35,810 bases of DNA, from contig CAYNTG010000017.1 in the NCBI GenBank assembly GCA_964400105.1, forward strand, positions 1-35,810. Reading direction: 5' to 3'. The position numbers were made by a program, and so were the translations under genes. The notes beneath the pieces were generated by a model. It saw nothing but the letters and a program-made list of their open reading frames with translations. It was not told the origin of the DNA and did not search any database. Origin of the DNA: CAYNTG01 sp964400105. GTDB lineage: Bacteria; UBP14; UBA6098. Below are positions 24,001-33,300 of this stretch, in pieces (the stretch's first letter is position 1; each line of letters starts with the position of its first letter).

Positions 24001-24123
24001 GGGGCGTCGGCGCGAGTATACTCGCCCCAAGGCGGTCGGAACGAAATGCTATGTTTTCAGGTAGATTGGTGGCCGACCTCCTTGTGCCGCACTGCGGTAT
24101 ACCGCAGTGCGGGCCGACGCCCC
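24001..24123. repeat. REPIN-like palindromic element A
   Basis: Outer inverted ends GGGGCGTCGGC (24001-24011) and GCCGACGCCCC (24113-24123) match perfectly; inner ends GGTCGG (24034-24039) and CCGACC (24073-24078) also pair. Each arm holds its own palindrome: GCGAGTATACTCGC in the left arm and a perfect 26-base palindrome at 24087-24112 centred on GGTATACC in the right arm. Two palindromes in opposite orientation around a spacer is the layout of REP doublets (REPINs). Confidence 0.75.
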
Positions 24124-24282
24124 TCGCATCGGGGGGCGGGCGTAACCCTCACGAGGGTCACATCGCTATCCATGGAAACCCCAGTTGTCGCTGACAGCAC
24201 GCCTTTTTCCGGGCGTTTCGCAGCCCCGCAACCTCGTGCGGACGAGATAAACACCGGAGTCGAGGGAGGCGTCCGGTTGTCA

Positions 24283-24375
24283 CTACGGAAATATAACCGC
24301 ATGTTTCCACAATCCATAATTCTTTAAAAAGGCCTTGATCCAGGCGAATTCGCGTTGTTTTTTTCTTTTGGCCAC
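24283..24375 (-). CDS. possible 30-aa small protein
   Basis: A GTG at 24375 has an excellent AAAGGAGA ribosome-binding site at ideal spacing. The frame encodes VAKRKKQREFAWIKAFLK followed by NYGLWKHAVIFP and a TAG. The peptide is basic at the start and aromatic-rich. I recognise no family; it may be the surviving front of a longer gene whose remainder was replaced by repeat sequence, or a genuine small protein. The strong ribosome-binding site is the main argument. Confidence 0.35.
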   Translation of the reverse strand: MAKRKKQREFAWIKAFLKNYGLWKHAVIFP

Positions 24376-24430
24376 GTCGTTCTCCTTTCATGGTTGTTCC
24401 TAACTCCACAAAAAAGGCTTCGTGGGATTT

Positions 24431-24457
24431 GTCGGACGGGTCGAGTATGTTCGACCC
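24431..24457 (+). repeat. GTCGG-headed hairpin
   Basis: GTCGG is followed by a perfect hairpin with arms GGGTCGA and TCGACCC around GTATGT. Head and GAGTAT core resemble the left arm of element A (GTCGGCGCGAGTATAC), so it may be a solitary member of the same family. Confidence 0.4.
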
Positions 24458-24581
24458 TTACGACACGCGAAATCATCTGGCAACCCGGCTTTTTAGTATG
24501 AAGTTCATCCGTAGAACATGTGTCGGAGCGGTCATTGTTATTGGAATTTTCAATAATATGTAAAAATTTTTTGTATTTATC

Positions 24582-24612
24582 TTGACCTGAGGCACTCGTT
24601 GGCGTTTATTAT
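24582..24612 (+). promoter_or_regulatory. candidate promoter of the outer-membrane/giant-protein operon
   Basis: TTGACC at 24582-24587 and TATTAT at 24607-24612, spacer 19 bases (18 to TTATTA). An A/T-rich run (24541-24580) precedes it. The ATG of the next gene is about 27 bp downstream. Confidence 0.4.
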
Positions 24613-24638
24613 AAGGATATAAGTAAAAGGATGATAAT

Positions 24639-27386
24639 ATGATTAAATTTCGTTACCTCACGATTGTATCGATTCTAACCGCATTTGTGCTTTCGGGCGC
24701 GCCTCGGTCGGATGCTCTCGGAAATGCCAGGCCGGTTTTGCCGGAGGGCAGTGTTGTCGATTGCGGGAATCCGGCGGGACTTTCCCTGCTTAAGGATCAT
24801 CTCTTCAACCTCTCGTTCGAAAGCCCCTATGCGGGAATCGGGGAGATGTTCGGTTATGGCCGTGCCGGTTATTCCCATCGATTCCGCGACTTCAGCGCCG
24901 GGGTGTCGGTGAGATTTTTGCAATCCGAGATGTTCTTCGATTCGGAGATTGGATTGGGTTTTGCGAAAAGGTTCGGTATCGTGGCCGCCGGTGTAAGGAT
25001 CGATCTCCTTTACGACTCTTTCCGCGAGAGTAATTTCCATTACGGTCCGGGAGATTACCCGGACGATCCCGTTTTCGACGATGGATATAGCGGTTTGGCT
25101 GTTTCGGGAGATGCCGGTGTAATTATCAAGGTGCACGAACGGGCGAGTCTCGGCATCCTGGTGGAGGATTTGATCGATCCGAACAGGGCGTTGGTCGAAG
25201 GCGATGAAAGCCGGAAAGGACGTAGATTTTCTGCGGGCATCTCGGTGGACTTGGGGAGAACTGGGATTATCTACGGCCATGCCGGTTTCGCGCCGTCCGC
25301 ACCGGATGGCGAGGAAATATCCTTCGGAAGCGGTTTCGAGACGAACGCGATACACCCGATGTTGGATATGCGGGTCGGTGTCGATAATTCCGACGCGACG
25401 ATGGGAATCGGAATCCATTTACCGACCGATATCCCGCTGAGGTTCGATTATACATTCAGTTATCACCTTTCGGATCTGCGAAAAGCATCTACCGGACACG
25501 GCTTCGCTATCGTCGGAAGAATCGCGCCGAAGATCGTTCGTCCCGATCTTTCGATGAATATTTCCCTGGATAAAGATATCTATCGAATCGGAGACACTGC
25601 GCTGGTTTCGGTCACCGTGGAAAACAGCCAACTGAAAGCCGAAGATGTTACGATGGCATTCGAGCGAAATCTTGTTGGATCGAGTGTAGTCGATACATCG
25701 ATGCTGGGAGATATTCATCCCGAATCGCCGTGGAATCGGCTTTTCAAAGTCCCACTCGACGAAGCCGGAAGGATCGATTTTTCCGCGACCGTCGATCCGG
25801 ATGAACTTATTAAAGAACGGGACGAGTCCAATAACAGCGCGTCCGTTTCGGCGAATGTATATGGCCCGCCGAAGATCGATGTTGCGGCCACGCCAAATAA
25901 GCTCGAGATTCAGAAGATTCGATATGTCAGACAGGACGAATCGATTGTGCCGATGATTTTCTTCGAGGAAGGATCGGATAAAATCGATAACCGTTTCGAT
26001 GGTTTGCTAGATCTTCTTGTTGGTCGAATAGAGAATAATCCCGATATGACCATCGTTATCGACGGATTTTACGACCCGGTTTCCGAGCCGGATATGGAAG
26101 ACATTGCTGCGAAAAGAGAAAAAGCTTTGCGAGATGCTATCGTGAGCAGAACTCCAGGTTCCGGGGATCGAATCGTTATTGGCGAAAAGGACCCAGGACA
26201 AAGACGCATATTGAGGGATAGCGAATATGAGCAATATCGACGGTTGGTCAACGAGGAAAACAGGAGGGCGGAGATCGGTACCAGGATCGAAGATATAAGC
26301 TACGATGTTGACCCGGCGAGCTTCTCCGATTCGCAGGCAGAGAGTATTGCGGCTTCGTTGATCCCTATTTTGCGGAATAATCCATTGCTCACGGTAGTGG
26401 TTCGCATGTCCGAGAAGGAAATTTCCCTCAAGGAAGCCATTGCCCGGTCTTTGAAAATAAAGGGTTTGCTTATCGACAAGATGCCTTCGATCTACGCAAC
26501 CCGCATTTTTGCGAGCGCTTCGGACGATATTCCTGTGGGAGTCGGAAAAGTTGTTCTTTCAGGAGATGCGGTTGTTTACCAGCCGAAGGAGGTTCATTTT
26601 ACTTCCGATTTCGAGCCGGTCAAGCTGCCGGAATGCAAAATTCGGCTTTCGGCAGAATCGGATTTAAAGCTCGTTCGATGGAAACTCATTCTTTCGTATC
26701 CCGAAAGCGGCGAAGGCTGGGTTATTGCTGAGGGAAAGGGTTCGCCTCCCGCAACGCAGACCTGGGACTGGAAAGACCCGGATGGCGGGCTTGTGCCGTT
26801 TGGAAAGAAATTCGATTTATGCTTCGAGGTCGAGGATGAGATTGGGCAGGTTTCCACGGTTTACTTCAAAGATAAGATCAGGGCGGAGATCACACTTCGA
26901 GAGGAGCGCACAGATAAGCGGCTTCTCGTTCAGTTCACATTCGATGCGCCAGCTCCGCAATCCCGATACCTTCGAGACCGTCTCGAGATAATCGCCGAGG
27001 AAATCGTGGATCGAGGTTCTGTATCGGGCGTTTCCATCGATGTCGAAATTCAGGGACATACGGACAATATCGGTGGGCAACGCCGCAATGAGGAGCTTTC
27101 GGAGGAACGTGCGAGCACCATCCTTTCGCGCCTTCTGGCCTACATGCAAAGCATCATCGGCTTAGAAAGTGTCGCGGATCTCGATCGATGGATGGAAGAG
27201 AATCATGTTTCGGTTACAAGCAATGGTTACGCCGAGACGAGGCCTTATGTCCTCGACCTCTGGAGGTCTGGAGAGTTGGTGAATGTCACTATCGGGGACA
27301 ACGAACTGCCCGATGGGAGGACGATCAATCGAAGGGTTATTGCCGTTATACACGAAATTCGAGAGAAGGAGGCCGAAAATGAGTAA
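24639..27386 (+). CDS. outer-membrane barrel / CARDB / OmpA-like protein
   Basis: 915-aa exported protein: signal peptide (about 1-26, ending near SDA), then a region of short alternating strands rich in Gly, Phe and Tyr (about 30-300; for example GEMFGYGRAGYSHRF) that looks like a PorP/SprF-type or similar beta-barrel. Residues 301-410 resemble CARDB (SVTVENS... with the ending RDESNNSASVS). Three OmpA-like segments follow: about 438-540 (IFFEEGSDKI), 545-640 (SLIPILRNNPLLTVVV) and a C-terminal one about 760-905 with EIQGHTDNIGG and the RNEELSEERAS helix. Only the last keeps the peptidoglycan-binding Asp and Arg pattern. It probably anchors an outer-membrane machine to the cell wall. AAAGGA precedes the ATG. 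It overlaps the giant gene by 8 bp. Confidence 0.75.
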   Translation: MIKFRYLTIVSILTAFVLSGAPRSDALGNARPVLPEGSVVDCGNPAGLSLLKDHLFNLSFESPYAGIGEMFGYGRAGYSHRFRDFSAGVSVRFLQSEMFFDSEIGLGFAKRFGIVAAGVRIDLLYDSFRESNFHYGPGDYPDDPVFDDGYSGLAVSGDAGVIIKVHERASLGILVEDLIDPNRALVEGDESRKGRRFSAGISVDLGRTGIIYGHAGFAPSAPDGEEISFGSGFETNAIHPMLDMRVGVDNSDATMGIGIHLPTDIPLRFDYTFSYHLSDLRKASTGHGFAIVGRIAPKIVRPDLSMNISLDKDIYRIGDTALVSVTVENSQLKAEDVTMAFERNLVGSSVVDTSMLGDIHPESPWNRLFKVPLDEAGRIDFSATVDPDELIKERDESNNSASVSANVYGPPKIDVAATPNKLEIQKIRYVRQDESIVPMIFFEEGSDKIDNRFDGLLDLLVGRIENNPDMTIVIDGFYDPVSEPDMEDIAAKREKALRDAIVSRTPGSGDRIVIGEKDPGQRRILRDSEYEQYRRLVNEENRRAEIGTRIEDISYDVDPASFSDSQAESIAASLIPILRNNPLLTVVVRMSEKEISLKEAIARSLKIKGLLIDKMPSIYATRIFASASDDIPVGVGKVVLSGDAVVYQPKEVHFTSDFEPVKLPECKIRLSAESDLKLVRWKLILSYPESGEGWVIAEGKGSPPATQTWDWKDPDGGLVPFGKKFDLCFEVEDEIGQVSTVYFKDKIRAEITLREERTDKRLLVQFTFDAPAPQSRYLRDRLEIIAEEIVDRGSVSGVSIDVEIQGHTDNIGGQRRNEELSEERASTILSRLLAYMQSIIGLESVADLDRWMEENHVSVTSNGYAETRPYVLDLWRSGELVNVTIGDNELPDGRTINRRVIAVIHEIREKEAENE

Positions 27387-30300
27387 GGGCCTCGGCTTTA
27401 TCACAATTATATTGAGTTTTACAATTATCGCCGCGTCTTCGGTGGTCGGCATCGAATGCGGTTTCATCGTTGATTTGTCGCCGCCATATCTCGTTTTTGG
27501 GTCGGCATTTCCGCCGGCGGACGCGATGGTTGCCGATACGATATTCAATATCACATTCATGCTCGACGACGATGGCGCGGGTGTTTGGGGGGACAGCGTC
27601 GTCACATCGGTGATCGTGAACGACGTGGATACCACCGATTATCCGGCTACACCGACCATTCCGGGGAATTTTTCTCCGGGAGATACGGTCGAGGTTTGCG
27701 TTCACGCGATCGACATGATATTCGATACGCTTTATTGCACGTGCCCGCCGAACTTCTTCGATACATGCTGGACATTTTATATCGAGCAGGCCTGTTCGGC
27801 GTGGATAGATACCGCATGGTTCTCGGAGGAGACGGATTGCGATTTGTTCAACGTGGTCGAGTTCTGCTACCATCTCAATTCCAACGGCGAGCCGCCGTGG
27901 GATATCGATGTCGCGGCATCCTCCGATGGCGGATCGAGTTGGAGTGTGCTGCTATCGACGCTCTCCGGCGAGACCGGCGATATTGGAACGGTCTCGGATA
28001 CGGGCGTTCACTGTTTCGAATGGCTGCTTTCCGGCGATCTTCCCGGATATGAGGGGTGCGATTTTCGATTCGTCGCCGACGGCGATTCGATAGCTTCGAC
28101 CTTTGTCGCCGACGGATGCCTCGATTCACGTGCGCCGAGGGTTACGAACGCCTGCCCCGACGATTCCATTATGGCCGGCGCGGAGGTGCATCTTTCATGG
28201 CATATAGAGGATTTATTTTACAGCGGCGATCCATGCTCCGTGATGATTTTCAGTGCGCCATGCGGAATAAGAGAGAGCTTCATTGTGCCGGACACCGCAT
28301 TCGACTGGACTGCACCGCTTATCGATTGCGAATCGTGCACGATGATAGTGTTTGCGAGGGATTCGTTCTGTAATTGGGGTGAGGACACCTGTGTTTTTTC
28401 GATAGAAACCGGCAATATTACGGCGATGCTGATCGAGCCGATCGATTCGAATCTCGATTTGCGGGTGATATCGAGCTGCGACGATCAGCTCGTTCGTTGG
28501 GAGCTGGCTCACGATTTCGATATCGCCGAGGACTCCATATCGGTTATGATCTGCGGAGTGTATTTCAACTGGCCGGACGCGCATCTGAGCCTTTCCGGCG
28601 ATACCCTAATCTGGGACCCGATGGGCGATTATCTCTGGTCGGACGGCGACAGCTGCGTCCTTTGCCTGACCTCGCTTTGGGACATCACCGGTTCGCATAT
28701 CGGGTTGCCGATATGCGGCGATTTGATAATCGATCTTTCGCCTCCGACGGCAAGCTCGCTTTTACCTTCGCCGGGAACGACCGTTACCGGCGAGTTCACG
28801 GATATCATGGTTACACTTACGGACGAAATCTGCATCGACGGCTTCTTCGACAGCATCCATGTCTCGGCTCCGCTTTCCGGAATAGATTCGACGTTCTACG
28901 TAATTTCCATCGTGAACATCATGGGGCTTGCGAGCCTCGATACGGTCACGGTGTGCGCCTATTTCGGCGACGGATGTCCTGACTATTGCGGCCCCAACTA
29001 CGGCGATACCTGTTGGACTTTCGATGTATTTTACTGCACAGCCGGCCCGTTTGCGCAGGTCATTTATCCCGATTCGTGCGGTTATATCACATCGTGCACC
29101 GATCAGGGCGTTACGTGGTTTTTGTCCGACACGACCGGTTTTGCTATCGACGATACAACTTTTCAGGTCCGGCTCGAGGTCGATGGGCCTTCGGGACCGA
29201 TTGATACGATCTTAACGTCTTCGAGCGGCGCGCTCAGTTGGGACGGCACCGCCTCGCAGCTCAGTTTCGATCCAGATGGAATGGGGATGGCTTTCGATAG
29301 CTGGGATACCGTTACGGTAACGCTTATCGGCGCGTTCAACGAGGCCGGTTGTCCGCTCGACGACGCAGTCGCCTGCTGGTTTATCGTCGATGCCGACCCG
29401 CCGGTGGTTTTGGGCGGTTTCTCGCCGCCGCCGGACACGGTTTTCGAGGATCATCCGGTGAGTTTTATCCCGACCGCCGATGTCTTCGACTCGATATGTC
29501 CGTTATTCGGTTCACTCTCGCTTATCGAGCTTTGGCGTGCGGATACGGTGGTTTCTTCGAGTGTTGGTCCTTGGGGAGTGTTGGTTTCCATTCCCTTGGT
29601 CGAAAACGGCGACAGCATTCGAATATGTGTTACAGGCATAACCGATTATCCCGATTACGATTACTGCCCGCCGAATACGGCGCCGGATACGTGCTGGTGG
29701 GTTTATATTATCCTTTCGGGCGGTCCGCGTGCGCATGTTATCGAGCCTATCGATCTCGATAGCGATGGAATTGTGACGAGTGCGTGCGATTGTCAACCGA
29801 TTATCATAGGAATCTTCGACGAGGACGGCATCGATACGACGACGATTCAGCTCGAGGTCGAGGGCACGATTTACGACATCTCTTCGATCGAGCTTTCATG
29901 GGAAGATTCGATTCTCACATTCACGCCGTCTGCGCCGTGCTGGAGCCATGGCGACACGATAGATTACACGCTTCTCGCGGTTAACGACCTGCTCGGAGTC
30001 GCGCTCGGGATGCCGGTTTCCGGCAGCTTTATCGCCGATTACGAGCCGCCCGTGCTATTTTCGAGCTATCCTCTCGACGGTTCCTCGATCGTAGCCGGAT
30101 TGCCCGGTGAGGCTTATATGGTTTTCGACGATTCGCTGGTCTCCGTCGCACACGATTCGCTGATCTATCGAATTTCCTTCGGCGGTTCGGACTATTATTT
30201 CGGCCCGGAATGGAGTTGGTCGGGCGATACGTTCTTCTTTGCCGGTTCGGATACACTCCCGCTGGATAGCTTAGTCGAGATATGCATCGATACATCGGTT

Positions 30301-33300
30301 TCGGACTTGCCGGACTACTGCGAGAACGATCTTTACGACGCCTGCATCGATTTTGAAATCCTCATCGGGAGCCTTTCCGCAAGCTGGCTCACCCCGATCG
30401 ACATGAACGGCGACGGCGATACGATCACCGCTTGCCCTTGCCAGGAGGTCGTTTTCGGGATAACATCCTCTTACGGAATCGATCCTGAATCGACGCTCGT
30501 CCGGGTTGGTGGAACGCTTTATCCCTACGATCCAACATGGATGACCTTTTCGGAGGATTTCGACAGCCTGACTCTGGACGCTTCGTTCTTCTCGTGCTGG
30601 GATTTGATCGATAGAGCGAGCGTGGCGCTGGTTTCGCTGAGGGATACTATTGCCACCCCGATTCTCGATTCCGTTTCCGGCGGATTTGTCATCGACCGCG
30701 ACGGACCGGTTATCTCGATTCTATCGCCGCCGGTCGTTACCACGCCGACCACTACTATATCTCTCGCGGCGACCGATTCGATATGCGGCACGGCGACGAT
30801 GGATTCCGTTGTCGTTCTCAGAAACGGAACTCACGATACCACGGTCTATGGGACTTTGTCATTTGATCTATCCGGCCTCGCAACGGGCGATACGCTCTCG
30901 ATCTGCGCCTTTGCGAGCGACGACTGTGCAGATTATTGCGCTCCGAACCGAACCGAGACATGTTTCGAGGTCGCGATTATTCTCAGCAACATTTACGCGA
31001 CGGTCGATCTTCCGGTGGATGTCGATGGCGACGGTCGAATTGTCTCCTCGTGCGAATGCCCGATCATATATTGGGATCTCGGATCGACATTCCCGCTGGT
31101 CGATTCCTGCACGCGGGTCGAGGTTGGCGGAATCGAATACACGCCGTCAAGCGGCGCGTTCTATACGTCTTCCGCGATGGACTCCCTCATCTGGAATCCT
31201 TCGGAAACGATTTGTTTCGCCGACGGCGACATTGTTCCTTTCCATGTAACAAGGCTTATCGACGAGAGCAGCGATTCGCTGCCGTATCCGGTAGGCGATA
31301 CACTTATCGTCGATATTTCTCATCCGTTCGTCGAATTCACATCGCCCTATCCATCGACCGGAAGCCGCAATCCGCTGTTCGTAATAGTTCCGAACGATCT
31401 TATTGCCGGAGTGGATTACGACACATTTGCCCTGACCATCGACGGCATCGATGGCGGTCCGGGTTCGCCATATAGTTTTATCGTTGGCGATACGATAAAT
31501 TTCGATATGTCGCTCTATCCCGATAGCTTCGAGCTTGGCGAAACTATTCTCGTCGAGTTCACGATATGGGATTTTGTCGATTATTGCGAGCCGAACAGGC
31601 TCGACACGAGCTGGACGGTTATTCTCGAAGACACTATTCCGCCGATAGCGGATATCATCCACCCATTCGACGGCGCGATCTCGGCATGCGAATTCCAGCT
31701 TGTGATATGGGAGGTTTTCGATTACGAAACCGGCATCGACACAACCAGGATATGGATTTCCAGCGATGGAACGGTCTTCTCCATTTCCGATATTGCATTG
31801 GAAATTTTGCCGACCGGCGATCTTACATTCACGACGCCCGCGATGTGGACGGAGGGTTCGCACTCGGTCTGTCTCGATTCGATTTACGATGTCTCTGATA
31901 ACGTCCTATACGGCCCGATCTGCGTCGATTTCTACATCGATTATACGCCGCCGGAGGTAATCTTTATCGAGCCGCCATGTTCGATCGAGGTTCACGACGA
32001 TTCGGCGAGCATCTCCATCACGCTGACCGACGATACGTCGGGGGTTTATTGGGGAATGTCCTGGGTGGGTTTCGCCGACGACACCTTCTATTTTGCTTCC
32101 GATACGATGACGATCACGGTCTCGATGCTCGATACGGTCTGGCACGACGGCGATACGGTATCGTATTGCGTCTATACGGCCGATTCTGCCGATTTCTGCA
32201 CCGGCGACAACGATACCCTGATATGCTGCGAGTTCTATGTCGTAATCGGCGATCTTTACGCCGATGCGATTATCCCAGAAGACGGCGCGGTGACAAGCTG
32301 TTCGCTTCAGAACGCGGCGTGGATTTTCTATGGAGTTCCAATCGAGGACGACATTCTCGTTACGCTTAACGACACCGCCGATTTCACGACTTATAGTTCG
32401 GAGCTTGCGTTTTCGGGCGATACGCTTTTCTTTACTCCGATGTCTTTCTGGTCGAGTGGCGACACAATCGAGCTTTGCCTCGTCGATGCATCGGACAGCT
32501 TCGGGGTTCATATCGATGACACGGTTTGCGTCGGTTTCGTCGTCGATCTGGAGCCGCCGGTCTTCGCCGATCTGGTGCCAACAGGAGGCGTAGCAACGAC
32601 ATCGCCGATTATCTCGCTTCGCCTTTGGGACGAGATCGCCGGACTCGATCTCGATTCGATAGCTATGTTCATCGATGGAATGGAAGTCGATCCCACTCTC
32701 ACCGGCGATACGTTGCGTTTCGATCCCGCAGACAGCGGAATGTCGTGGCTCGGCGGCGATACGGTTACGGTGTGCGTTAGCGCGGCGGATCTGGCGCTTT
32801 ACTGCGGCGCGAACTCGGATTCTATCTGCTGGGAGTTTTATATCTCCACGGGTGGGCCGGTTATCAATGTCTTGGAACCGCCGGACGATTCGCTCTGGAT
32901 CGCTTGCCCAGAACAGGGAGCGATTTTCTCGCTCATCGATCCGGACGGCATCGATACCTCGACCATCGATCTTACGGTTAACGGTTCCGTTTCGACGGAA
33001 TGGATTTTCCGAAACGACAGCCTGATATATCAGCCCACATTCGGGCCGTTCGACGGCGACACCGTTATCGTCTGCGCAACGGCATCCGACCTTCTCGGCA
33101 ATCCCGCCGACGGATATCGATGCGTCACATATTATATCGACTATTCTGCACCGGCGATAATCTCGATAACGCCTATCCCCGATAGCGAGATTGGCACGGG
33201 AGCGACGTTCTCGATCTTGCTTGCGGATTCTGGTTCCGGGATCGACGAGGCCTCGCTTGCGCTTTCGGTGAATGGCTACGATTACATTCCCGGCGACGGC

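Larger units (their letters stand above)
23942..24638. other. 697-bp structured intergenic region
   Basis: Holds the REPIN-like element A, a dyad ACCCTCACGAGGGT near 24148-24161, a GTCGG-headed hairpin at 24431-24457, a possible 30-codon minus-strand ORF (24283-24375) and a promoter near 24582-24612. A longer minus-strand frame (24057-24317) overlaps the palindromes and has no coding signal. Confidence 0.65.

Noticed and set aside
23401..24123. Complete IS200 insertion sequence around the Y1 transposase
   Set aside because: No IS ends, no TnpB and no target-site evidence; the inverted ends at 24001 and 24123 enclose only the palindromes, not the gene.
24057..24317. Minus-strand frame of 86 codons after the Y1 transposase
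   Set aside because: It overlaps the palindromic element and hairpins and lacks a ribosome-binding site; the small ORF at 24283-24375 in another frame has a better start.
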